The position numbers were made by a program, and so were the translations under genes. A stretch of DNA of 41,699 nt from assembly GCA_963536495.1 (NCBI GenBank), contig CAUTAF010000010.1, forward strand, positions 1-41,699, read 5' to 3'. This DNA comes from CAJPPJ01 sp963536495 (GTDB taxonomy: Bacteria > Bacillota_I > Bacilli_A > RF39 > UBA660). A model generated the notes under the pieces. It did no database searches. It worked only from the letters and a program-made list of their open reading frames with translations, and was not told the DNA's origin. Positions 31,374 to 39,031 of this stretch are shown here, piece after piece; the first letter of the stretch is position 1; every line of letters starts with the position of its first letter.

Positions 31374-32192
31374 ATGAGTGGGATTTTTAATAAATTTTTG
31401 CTATTTTTAGCAGTAGTATTAGTTAGTTTAACTATTTATGTTACTTTTTTTAAAAAAGTTGAAAAGAAACAACATATTAATATAATAAAAACTAAAGAAA
31501 TAAAAGAAAAAGATGAAGTGTATAATATAACACTTGATAATTTAAAACATTGTAATTATGGTGAAAATAATATAAATAAAGAAAATTATAATAATTATAT
31601 ATATAAAGATAACTATAATTTAGAAACATTTTCTATAGATCAAAAATTTTATTGTATTTTATCTTTTGTATCAAAAGATGATTTAGGTATTAAAAATGAT
31701 TTTGATAGAAAACAACTCTATACAAAGATACCATCTCCATTAATAAGAGATAAAATAAAAAGTATTTTTAATCAAAAAGATTATCCTAAAAGAAGTTTTA
31801 AAAGTGTTTATTTAGATAGACTTGGTGTTTATCTAGATATAATATATGAAGATGATAATTATTTATTTAAAGCTATTTATGAAGAGCCTAATCAAAAGAA
31901 ATCTAAATTTAATGAAGTTAATTCTAAGTATATAAGTGGTACATATAAAGATAATAATAATGAAGAAGAAATAGTATTTAAAGAAAAATTTGTAGTAATA
32001 GATACAGTTTCTTTAGGAAATAACAAATATAAATTCAATATATATAAAAATTATAAAAAAGATACTTTATTAAAAGAATATGAAGGAAATCAGTTAATTA
32101 CTGATGATGTAATAGATAGTGGAAGTACAATTACTTATAAATTTAATAAAATAAATAATAAGTGGTATTTTAAAGAAAGTATTATAAAATAA
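31374..32192 (+). CDS. Membrane-anchored hypothetical protein (272 aa)
   Basis: Not recognised. An uncleaved-looking N-terminal helix (residues about 7-26, FLLFLAVVLVSLTIYVTFF) anchors about 245 residues outside the cell. The outer part is rich in Asn, Lys, Tyr and Asp with alternating strands, has two cysteines (about 58 and 90) that could form a disulfide, and ends with strand-like repeats 'YKFNIYKNYK', 'TYKFNKINNKWYF'. It begins one base after the frr stop without a clear ribosome site, so it is translated by coupling. A terminator follows. It resembles lineage-specific lipocalin- or NTF2-like outer-surface proteins only in general shape. Confidence 0.6.
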   Translation: MSGIFNKFLLFLAVVLVSLTIYVTFFKKVEKKQHINIIKTKEIKEKDEVYNITLDNLKHCNYGENNINKENYNNYIYKDNYNLETFSIDQKFYCILSFVSKDDLGIKNDFDRKQLYTKIPSPLIRDKIKSIFNQKDYPKRSFKSVYLDRLGVYLDIIYEDDNYLFKAIYEEPNQKKSKFNEVNSKYISGTYKDNNNEEEIVFKEKFVVIDTVSLGNNKYKFNIYKNYKKDTLLKEYEGNQLITDDVIDSGSTITYKFNKINNKWYFKESIIK

Positions 32193-32215
32193 CAGGAAAA
32201 TTCTTGTTATTTTTT
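32188..32215 (+). terminator. Terminator after the frr operon
   Basis: AATAACAGGAA and TTCTTGTTATT form an 11-bp stem (one G-U) with an AA loop and a T-run. It overlaps the stop codon of the preceding gene. Confidence 0.8.
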
Positions 32216-32230
32216 ATAAAGGAGAAAAAA

Positions 32231-32698
32231 ATGGAAAGTATAAAATTAATGAATATGTGTAAAATTATCGATAATAAGACTGGAAAAGTATTGGTTCAAG
32301 AAAGAGTAAAAAGTTGGCAAGGAATTGCCTATCCAGGTGGAAAGGTTAAACCTGGTGAAAGTATAGTTTTATCAGTAAAAAGAGAAATATTAGAAGAAAC
32401 AGGTTTAAAATTAAAAAAAATAAAAATATGTGGTATTAAAGATTGGTATGATAAAAAGACAAATGAAAGAAATTTAATTATTTTATTTATATCTGATGAT
32501 TATGAAGGTAATTTACTATCTGAAACACCTGAGGGAAAAGTTTATTGGATTGATGAAGAGGAGTTGAAAAATAAAAAATTAGCAGATGATTTTGAAAAAC
32601 TTTTAAAATTATTTAATGATGATAAAGTTAATGAAATGATTTATATTGATAATGAAAATGAAAATGAAAACGAAAGATGGGATTTATATTTTTATTAA
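32231..32698 (+). CDS. Nudix hydrolase, MutT/8-oxo-dGTP diphosphatase-like
   Basis: 155 residues from ATG 32231, picked for its AAAGGAG ribosome site; a frame extension 27 bases upstream runs into the terminator. The complete Nudix box Gx5Ex7REUxEExGU is seen: G-KVKPG-E-SIVLSVK-REI-L-EE-T-G-L (about residues 36-58). The 'AYPGGKVKPGE' approach and length suggest the MutT/MTH1-like group that hydrolyses 8-oxo-dGTP, but other NTP substrates are possible. The end is acidic with an NENENENE repeat (GAAAATGAAAAT units). Monocistronic. Confidence 0.85.
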   Translation: MESIKLMNMCKIIDNKTGKVLVQERVKSWQGIAYPGGKVKPGESIVLSVKREILEETGLKLKKIKICGIKDWYDKKTNERNLIILFISDDYEGNLLSETPEGKVYWIDEEELKNKKLADDFEKLLKLFNDDKVNEMIYIDNENENENERWDLYFY

Positions 32699-32727
32699 AA
32701 AACCATTTTACTTTGTATCAAAAAAAC

Positions 32728-32756
32728 TTGCAAAATAAAAACATATAGTGTATAAT
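32728..32756 (+). promoter_or_regulatory. Promoter of the second Gre-like gene
   Basis: TTGCAA at 32728-32733, 17-bp spacer, TATAAT at 32751-32756. One of the best promoters in the window. Confidence 0.8.
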
Positions 32757-32786
32757 ACATCTCATAACACAAGGGGGATTATTGTT

Positions 32787-33311
32787 ATGAAAGAAAATAA
32801 AAAGGTAATATATTTAGATCAAGAAGGATATAAAAGATATTTTGATGAATTAGATTCTTTAAAAGGTGAACTTAAAAAAGTTTTAATTAATAAGAATGAA
32901 TCTTATAATGCTACTTCAAGTAAAACTGCATATGATAACTTTGATTTTGAAGAAAATCAAAGACAAGAAGCAATGATACTTCAAAGAATATATGATAAAC
33001 TTGATGGTATAAAAAATATTAAAGTAATAGAAGAAAAAGACAGAAAAGAAAATCATGTAAATCTTAATGATTTAGTTAAAGTAACTTTAATTGAAAACGG
33101 AAGTGAAGAAGAAGAAATAATTAAATTAGTATCATATAAAACAGTAGAAGATAATAAGTTTGAAGAAGCTATGGTTGTTAGTTTATCAAGTCCTATTGGA
33201 AGTGCTATATATGGTAAAAAAGAAGGTGATGTTGTTTCTTATAGTGTAGGAAATCAAACTTACCAAGTAGTAATACAAGAATTATTAAAAGAAAAGCAAA
33301 AAGAAAGATAA
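32787..33311 (+). CDS. Diverged GreA-family factor (second copy)
   Basis: 174 residues from ATG 32787 (AAGGGGGA ribosome site); the longer frame begins inside the promoter and is rejected. The N-terminal coiled coil (about 10-75, 'YKRYFDELDSLKGELKK') has an altered but still acidic tip (DNFDFEENQRQE). The C-terminal FKBP-like domain is clear ('SPIGSAIYGKKEGDVVSYSVGNQTYQVVI'-type end, positions about 139-167). It is about 20 residues longer than GreA and lacks the GDLSENAEYHAAREEQ consensus. It may act as a Gre cofactor with a different activity in the polymerase secondary channel, like Gfh1 or GreB-type relatives. Function is inferred only. Confidence 0.8.
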   Translation: MKENKKVIYLDQEGYKRYFDELDSLKGELKKVLINKNESYNATSSKTAYDNFDFEENQRQEAMILQRIYDKLDGIKNIKVIEEKDRKENHVNLNDLVKVTLIENGSEEEEIIKLVSYKTVEDNKFEEAMVVSLSSPIGSAIYGKKEGDVVSYSVGNQTYQVVIQELLKEKQKER

Positions 33312-33328
33312 TTTAAATAGTATTTATT

Positions 33329-33352
33329 AAGGAACAAAATGTTCCTTTTTTT
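33329..33352 (+). terminator. Terminator after the second Gre-like gene
   Basis: AAGGAAC and GTTCCTT (5-base loop) followed by a T-run to 33352. Confidence 0.85.
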
Positions 33353-33411
33353 ATTAATTAAGTTTTATATTAATAGTTTTTATATTATAATAATTATATT
33401 TGGAGGAAAAG

Positions 33412-34437
33412 ATGCTTGAAGAGATAAAAGAAAAAATTAAAAAAGTTGTAAATCTTAATGAATTATATAATTTAAAATTAGAATATCTTGGTAAAAAAGG
33501 TCATATTACTGAGATGTTAGCTTCATTAAAAGAACTTACTATAGAACAAAAGAAAATAGAAGGTCAAAAGATTAATGAAATAAAGAATTTTTTTAATGAA
33601 ATTTATAATACTAAAGAAGAAGAATTAAAAGAAGAAGAAAAAAATGCTTTATTAGAAAAAGAAAAAATTGATCTTACATTACCTGGTTTAAATTTTAAAA
33701 CAGGAGGAGCTCATCCACTTTTAATGATTCAAGAAGAATTAGAAGAAGTATTTAAAACAATGGGATATATTGTTGTTAAAGGACCAGAAGTAGAAAAGAT
33801 AGATAATAACTTTACTTACTTAAATATAGAAGAAAATCATCCTTCTAGAAGTAGTAGTGATACATTTTATATAGATGATAATATATTACTTAGAACTCAA
33901 ACTTCTGCTATGCAAATTAGATTTATGAAAGAAATGGAAGAAAAGAAAGCATTTAAATTAGTTTGTCCTGGTAAAGTGTATAGAAAAGATGATGATGATA
34001 TGACTCATTCTCATGAATTTCATCAAATGGAAGCTTTAGTAGTAGATCATAAATCTAATTTAACTAATCTTAAAAATACTTTAGAAAATTTAGTTAAAAC
34101 ATTTTTTAATACTAATGGTAAGATTAGATTTAGACCTTCGTTTTTTCCTTTTACTGAACCAAGTTATGAAGTTGATATAGAATGTTTTAAATGTGGTGGA
34201 AAAGGTTGTTCAACTTGTAAGAATACTGGATTTATTGAAGTTTTAGGAGCAGGTATGGTTCATCCAAATGTTCTTAAGAACTGTGGATTTGATCCAGAAA
34301 AATTTCAAGGTTTTGCTTTTGGTATAGGACTTGAAAGATTAGCTATGTTTAGATATCAAATTAATGATGTAAGAGATTTTTATATAAATGATTTAAGATT
34401 TATTAGAAACTTTAAAAGGATGAAAGGAGACGAATAA
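33412..34437 (+). CDS. pheS: Phenylalanyl-tRNA synthetase alpha subunit
   Basis: 341 residues from ATG 33412 with GGAGG (33402-33406) upstream; an in-frame TTG at 33400 overlaps that site and is rejected. The N-terminal coiled coil is followed by the class II core: 'HPLLMIQEELEEVFKTMGY' entry, 'HPSRSSSDTFYI' motif 1/2 region, 'RKDDDDMTHSHEFHQMEALVVD', 'FTEPSYEVDIECFKCGG.GCSTCKNTG' and 'FGIGLERLAMFRYQINDVRDFY' (motif 3). It pairs with PheT to charge tRNA-Phe. The stop and the pheT start share the sequence TAATG. Confidence 0.97.
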   Translation: MLEEIKEKIKKVVNLNELYNLKLEYLGKKGHITEMLASLKELTIEQKKIEGQKINEIKNFFNEIYNTKEEELKEEEKNALLEKEKIDLTLPGLNFKTGGAHPLLMIQEELEEVFKTMGYIVVKGPEVEKIDNNFTYLNIEENHPSRSSSDTFYIDDNILLRTQTSAMQIRFMKEMEEKKAFKLVCPGKVYRKDDDDMTHSHEFHQMEALVVDHKSNLTNLKNTLENLVKTFFNTNGKIRFRPSFFPFTEPSYEVDIECFKCGGKGCSTCKNTGFIEVLGAGMVHPNVLKNCGFDPEKFQGFAFGIGLERLAMFRYQINDVRDFYINDLRFIRNFKRMKGDE

Positions 34438-36812
34438 TGTTAGTATCAAGAAATTTTTTAAATGATTATATATCTTTAGATGATATTAAAACTATAGATT
34501 TAGCAGAAAAATTAACTGAACTAGGTCTTGAATACGATTATGTAACTCCATTAGTAGTAGCTGATAATGCAGTTATTGCTAAAATAATAGAAGTTAAAGA
34601 TCATCCTGATAGTGATCATTTACATTTATGTAAAGTAGATGATGGAACAAAAATTTATAATATAGTATGTGGAGCAGCAAACGTTAGAAAAGATATGAAA
34701 GTAATACTTGCTAAAGTAGGTGCTAAATTAAAAGATATTGAAATAAAAGAAAGTGTTATTCGTGGTGAAAAATCTGAAGGTATGCTTTGCTCTTTAACAG
34801 AGCTTGGAATAGATAAGAAGTTTTTATCTTTTGCTGAACAAGAAGGAATACACGAAGTAGATGAAGATATTAAATTAGGACTTGATGCTAAAGAAGCATT
34901 ACTTTTAAATGATGAAATAATAGATTTAGAAATACCATCTAATAGAGGTGATTTACTTAGTATTTATGGTATAGCAAAAGCTAGTAGATTAATAGTAAAA
35001 AAAGAAGTAAAAGAAATAGATACATCATATAAAGAATGTGAAAAAAATATAAAAGATTATTTATCTGTTAGGATAGATACTGAAAATGTAAGTTTTTATC
35101 AAGTTAAACTTATAAAAGATATAACTATAAAAGCAAGTCCATTATTTATTCAAAATAGACTTATAGCATCTGGTATAAGACCAATTAATAATGTCGTAGA
35201 TATATCAAATTATGTAATGTTAGAAACAGGACAACCTCTACATTTCTTTGATTATGATAAAATAAATAAAAATATTATTGTAAGACAAGCAAAAGATGGT
35301 GAAGTTGTTAAGACATTAGATTCTAAAGAAAGAGAATTAAATACTAGTGATATAGTAATAGCAAATGATAAAGAAATACTTGCAATAGCTGGAATTATGG
35401 GAGCAGAAAATAGTGAAGTAGATAATAATACAAAAAATATTGTAATTGAATCTGCAATATTTAAAGATGTAAATATTAGAAATACTTCTAAAAGAACTGT
35501 ACAAAGTGAAGCTAGTTTTAGATTTGAAAAGAACTTAATAAAAGAAAATAGTATTTTAGCAATTAAAAGAGCGTGTAATTTACTTGAAAAATATGCTGAT
35601 GCTAAAATAGTTAAAGAAGAAATAACATTTGATAAAACTAGTGTTTCAGAAGTGAAAATAGAACTTAAAAAAGAAAAGATTACTAAACTATTAGGTATAA
35701 AAATAGAAGAAAATATAATTAAAAATTATTTTGATTTATTAGATTTTAAATATATTGAAAAAACAGATAGTTATATAATAAATGTTCCAATATATAGACA
35801 AGATATTAAGTTAGATGTAGATATAATTGAAGAGATAATAAGAGCTTATGGAATAAATAATTTAGAATCTAAACCTATAGAAACATATACAATAGGTGGA
35901 GAAGACAAAACAGATAAAAAGATAAGAAATTTAAGACATAAATTACTTGATTTAGGACTTGATGAAGTATTAACTTATACTTTAGTAAATAGTAGTAATA
36001 ATTTATTTAATTTAGAAGAATTATCAAGTATTAGTATAAAAAGTCCATTATCTAAAGATAAATCAGTACTTAGAACTACACTTATTCCTTCACTTCTTGA
36101 TGTATATAATTATAATAAGAAAAGACAAGTAGAAGATATTAATATATTTGAAATATCTAATATTTATTATAAAAAAGAAGAAGTAAAAGAAGAAAAACTT
36201 TTAACTATATTACTTTCAGATAATATAAATTATTCTAATTATCAAAATATAGTAATTAAAAATAATTTTTATACTATAAAAGGTATGATAGAAAATATTT
36301 TAGATTATTTAGGATTTAATAAAAGATATAGGTTTATTAATGAAAATATACCACAAGGATTTAATCCATATCAAACAGTAAAAATAGTAATAGATAGAGT
36401 AGTAGTAGGTTACTTTGGAATGCTTCATCCTGATGTTGTTAAAGATAAAATATTTGTAGCAGAGTTAAACTTAACTAAGATATTTAGTAATAAAGTAAGA
36501 GGTATAAAGGTAAAAGAAATCTCTAAATATCCTTCTATATCAGTAGATTTAGCATTTGTTTTAGATAAAAACATCAGTTTTGAAAAAGTAGAAAATTCTA
36601 TTAAAAAAGCATGTTCTAGAGAATTAGTTAATGTAGAATTATTTGATTACTATGATGGTGAAAAAATAGAAAAAGATAAAAAACAATTAGCATTTAAACT
36701 TACATTTAATTCATTTAATAAAACTTTAGAAGATAGCTTTATTAAAGAAGAAACTGAAAAAGTAATAAATAGATTAAAAACAGATTACAATGCTTATATA
36801 AGAGATAAATAA
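34437..36812 (+). CDS. pheT: Phenylalanyl-tRNA synthetase beta subunit
   Basis: 791 residues, the expected length. Domain order: tRNA-binding OB fold (about 40-150, 'HPDSDHLHLCKVDDG'), B3/B4 editing domain (about 205-375, 'RPINNVVDISNYVMLETGQPLH'-type stretch), B5, the catalytic-like core and the FDX-ACB anticodon domain at the end (about 700-791, 'KYPSISVDLAFVLD'). It starts on the last base of the pheS stop. No T-box is found upstream of pheS, in contrast to thrS. Terminator follows. Confidence 0.97.
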   Translation: MLVSRNFLNDYISLDDIKTIDLAEKLTELGLEYDYVTPLVVADNAVIAKIIEVKDHPDSDHLHLCKVDDGTKIYNIVCGAANVRKDMKVILAKVGAKLKDIEIKESVIRGEKSEGMLCSLTELGIDKKFLSFAEQEGIHEVDEDIKLGLDAKEALLLNDEIIDLEIPSNRGDLLSIYGIAKASRLIVKKEVKEIDTSYKECEKNIKDYLSVRIDTENVSFYQVKLIKDITIKASPLFIQNRLIASGIRPINNVVDISNYVMLETGQPLHFFDYDKINKNIIVRQAKDGEVVKTLDSKERELNTSDIVIANDKEILAIAGIMGAENSEVDNNTKNIVIESAIFKDVNIRNTSKRTVQSEASFRFEKNLIKENSILAIKRACNLLEKYADAKIVKEEITFDKTSVSEVKIELKKEKITKLLGIKIEENIIKNYFDLLDFKYIEKTDSYIINVPIYRQDIKLDVDIIEEIIRAYGINNLESKPIETYTIGGEDKTDKKIRNLRHKLLDLGLDEVLTYTLVNSSNNLFNLEELSSISIKSPLSKDKSVLRTTLIPSLLDVYNYNKKRQVEDINIFEISNIYYKKEEVKEEKLLTILLSDNINYSNYQNIVIKNNFYTIKGMIENILDYLGFNKRYRFINENIPQGFNPYQTVKIVIDRVVVGYFGMLHPDVVKDKIFVAELNLTKIFSNKVRGIKVKEISKYPSISVDLAFVLDKNISFEKVENSIKKACSRELVNVELFDYYDGEKIEKDKKQLAFKLTFNSFNKTLEDSFIKEETEKVINRLKTDYNAYIRDK

Positions 36813-36813
36813 A

Positions 36814-36852
36814 AATAATACACATATAAAAATATGTGTATTATTTCTTTTT
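36814..36852 (+). terminator. Terminator after pheST
   Basis: AATAATACACATAT and ATATGTGTATTATT form a perfect 14-bp stem with a 4-base loop, followed by a T-rich tail. Confidence 0.92.
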
Positions 36853-36865
36853 AATAGCTATATAG

Positions 36866-36892
36866 TTGACTAAAATATTACTTTAGTATAAT
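36866..36892 (+). promoter_or_regulatory. Promoter of tRNA-Cys
   Basis: TTGACT at 36866-36871, 15-bp spacer (short), TATAAT at 36887-36892; the tRNA begins 34 bases further. Confidence 0.55.
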
Positions 36893-36926
36893 ATTTTATA
36901 TGTAATTAACTTACAATTTTTATTTT

Positions 36927-37002
36927 GGATCTATAGCCAAATTGGTAAGGCATGGGACTGCAACTCCCCGATTTGTCGGTTCGAGTCCGGCTAGGTCCTC
37001 CA
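36927..37002 (+). tRNA. tRNA-Cys (anticodon GCA)
   Basis: A 76-base cloverleaf. The acceptor GGATCTA pairs with TAGGTCC (one T-G). The anticodon loop CTGCAAC (GCA) sits on the stem TGGGA/TCCCC with one mismatched end pair. The T loop GGTTCGAGTCC is normal; discriminator T and the CCA end are encoded. It is a single tRNA gene at the border to a less conserved region. Confidence 0.95.
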
Positions 37003-37014
37003 TTATTAATAAAT

Positions 37015-37042
37015 AACTAATCTATTACTAGATTAGTTTTTT
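37015..37042 (+). terminator. Terminator of tRNA-Cys, overlapping the end of the PurA-like gene
   Basis: AACTAATCT and AGATTAGTT form a 9-bp stem (6-base loop) with a T-run on the plus strand. It covers the stop codon (37033-37035) of the convergent minus-strand gene. Confidence 0.75.
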
Positions 37043-38406
37043 CTTTTTATTAATTCTTTTTTCTTTATCTTTTGACCGTTTCTTTCACCAGTACCTAAAG
37101 TAGAAACTTCTGTATTAGTAGAACTTTCTAACCAGTCTATATAAGTTCTTAATGTTTTATCAAAATATATATCTTCATAGTTACCACTTAAAGCATTAAA
37201 ATCATAATTTAAATGTTGAAAAAAGTTTAAATACAAACTAGAAGGGGTATTGATACGACAATTATTTTTAAGTTTTTTAATATCTAAATCAAATATTCTT
37301 CTTTCTTTTTTAGTAACAGTAGTTTCTTCAGATAAGTCTCTAATCATAGTAGGGAAGTCTTTATCTTCTCTTAGTGGTAAATCAATATAAACACTTTCAT
37401 ATTCTTTTTCACCAATAGATTTATAAAATAATCTTTCCATTTCTAAAGCTTGATTAATATCCACATCTTTTTCAGTTATATTTTTATAATTTTCACCAAA
37501 TATTTGTTTTAAATAAACTTCAGGACATCTATTTAAATCTTCTTTGATATAATTAGATATATCATCATCAGTTTTAAATATTTCAATTAGTTCTTTAGAT
37601 GGATACCAACCAAATAAAGAACTAATATTAATTTGACTCCAAGTTAATTCTTCACCATTACCATATGCTCCAGTATAAATAAATTCTTTGTTTTCAGTAA
37701 TATTACTTATTCTAATTGGAAAAGGTCTAATTACCATAATAGTTTGTAATAACCTCTCACTAGATATACCAGAATCTGCAAGTAATTGAGAAGTAGATAC
37801 ATTTCTACTTGTTACAAATGGATAGTTACCACTGTGATTTAAATCTAAATCACATCCTTGAGCACCTTCTAAAATTACATATTCATTATTGTTATCTAAA
37901 TGAGTATATAATCTTTCTTGCCATTCATCATTTTTACATACTATAGCATCTTTATAAGTTTTAAAAAATTCTAAGTTTTTATCTCTTATTATTTTTTCTT
38001 GTGAAACTGCACCACATCCTTTAAATGTAGAACCACTTTTAATATTAAGTCTTTCTTTTTCTTTGTGTCTATCTTCAATTAATGGTACCATTTCGTGAAC
38101 ATATATTTTTCTTCCGTTTAATAAATGTTTTACACTTTCATATTCTTCTTTAAAAGTTTTCATATCTATAGCAGATCCCGGTCCAATAAAAAGTTCTGTT
38201 TTAGGATTAACAGAAGATACAGGAATATTTCTAAATACTGTTTTTTTACCATTTTCATCAACAAAGCTGTGACCTGCATTAGGCATACAGTTTGTAACAG
38301 AAGCTCCTAGATTAATATCTTCAAGAGTAGCTATTTCTCCAATAACTTTAGCTTTACCACAACTACCAGCTTCACCATCAATAACAGATATAACGTTTTT
38401 ATTCAT
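37033..38406 (-). CDS. Diverged adenylosuccinate synthetase homologue, PurZ-like active site
   Basis: 457 residues from the ATG at 38406 (GGAG ribosome site; an earlier in-frame ATG 33 bases upstream lacks one). PurA fold: 'SVIDGEAGSCGKAKVIGE' at the P-loop, N43-A-G-H46 (catalytic His retained), 'GSTFKGCGAVSQEKI', 'VILEGAQGCDLDLNHSGNYPFVTSR' split over two strands, and 'PFPIRISN'. Canonical PurA has GDEGKGK with a catalytic Asp; here it is G14-S15-C16-G17-K18-A19-K20, so Asp is Ser. In phage PurZ, which makes diaminopurine deoxynucleotide, Ser stands at that place, as I recall. The 'TTGRPRRCGW' arginine loop is absent ('EELTWSQINIS' instead). It is longer than PurZ (about 340-370 aa). It is a GTP-dependent Asp ligase by family; the acceptor is unknown. 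Confidence 0.8.
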   Translation of the reverse strand: MNKNVISVIDGEAGSCGKAKVIGEIATLEDINLGASVTNCMPNAGHSFVDENGKKTVFRNIPVSSVNPKTELFIGPGSAIDMKTFKEEYESVKHLLNGRKIYVHEMVPLIEDRHKEKERLNIKSGSTFKGCGAVSQEKIIRDKNLEFFKTYKDAIVCKNDEWQERLYTHLDNNNEYVILEGAQGCDLDLNHSGNYPFVTSRNVSTSQLLADSGISSERLLQTIMVIRPFPIRISNITENKEFIYTGAYGNGEELTWSQINISSLFGWYPSKELIEIFKTDDDISNYIKEDLNRCPEVYLKQIFGENYKNITEKDVDINQALEMERLFYKSIGEKEYESVYIDLPLREDKDFPTMIRDLSEETTVTKKERRIFDLDIKKLKNNCRINTPSSLYLNFFQHLNYDFNALSGNYEDIYFDKTLRTYIDWLESSTNTEVSTLGTGERNGQKIKKKELIKRKN

Positions 38407-38509
38407 AATTTTCTCCAAATTTAAGTTATATTTTAACATATTATTTAAATATTTAAATAAGTCTTTTAAATTTTCTAAATAAGATATATTATTACTATAG
38501 GTGAATAAT

Positions 38510-38998
38510 ATGAATGATAAAAGTTTATCAACTTATGGAGTAGGACCAATATATGTAGTTAGTATTTTAATTTTAACTATAATAGGTCTTATATTAAATC
38601 AGTTTAATGTAGGAATAAAAGTAGATTATTTAAATAAAGTATTAATATTTCTAGGCATAATATTAATAATATTAGGTTTAGTTTTATGGATTTCAGCGGT
38701 GTTATTTTCTAAAATTAAAAGAAAAATAACAGAAGATAAACTTATTACAACGGGAGTTTATTCAGTTGTCAGAAATCCTATATATTCAGCTTTTTTATTT
38801 ATATTTACAGGTATTTTATTATTTACTAATAATCTTTATTTATTAATATTTCCAATATTTTTCTATCTATTATTAACTTTTCTTTTAAAAAGAACAGAAG
38901 AAAAATGGTTAATAGAAAAATTTAAAGATGAATATAAAATATATTTAAAAAAAGTAAATAGAGTAATACCAAATATTTTTAAGTATAAAAATAAATAG
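38510..38998 (+). CDS. ICMT/PEMT-family membrane methyltransferase
   Basis: 162 residues from ATG 38510; an in-frame GTG nine bases upstream belongs to the TAGGTG ribosome site. Four to five hydrophobic helices cover most of the protein. The diagnostic segment is near residues 80-100: 'LITTGVYSVVRNPIYSA', the SAM-binding motif of isoprenylcysteine carboxyl methyltransferase-like enzymes. The C-terminus 'RTEEKWLIEKFKDEYKIYLKKVNRVIP' is also typical. Bacterial members methylate lipids or quinone-like or peptide substrates; the substrate here is unknown. It is divergent from the PurA-like gene. Confidence 0.88.
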   Translation: MNDKSLSTYGVGPIYVVSILILTIIGLILNQFNVGIKVDYLNKVLIFLGIILIILGLVLWISAVLFSKIKRKITEDKLITTGVYSVVRNPIYSAFLFIFTGILLFTNNLYLLIFPIFFYLLLTFLLKRTEEKWLIEKFKDEYKIYLKKVNRVIPNIFKYKNK

Positions 38999-39006
38999 TA
39001 ATAGAG

Positions 39007-39012
39007 TATAAT
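39007..39012 (+). promoter_or_regulatory. -10 element of the LRR surface protein gene
   Basis: TATAAT, 20 bases before the start codon, with an AGAGGT ribosome site between. No clear -35 box. Confidence 0.45.
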
Positions 39013-39031
39013 ATAGATAATAGAGGTTGTT

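Noticed and set aside
32231..32698. Nudix protein as MazZ partner of the PurZ-like enzyme
   Set aside because: MazZ belongs to the MazG-like all-alpha pyrophosphohydrolases, whereas this is a MutT-type Nudix protein 4.5 kb away in another transcription unit.
32748..32786. Longer start of the second Gre-like gene (GTG)
   Set aside because: It lies over the -10 TATAAT; the ATG at 32787 has an AAGGGGGA ribosome site.
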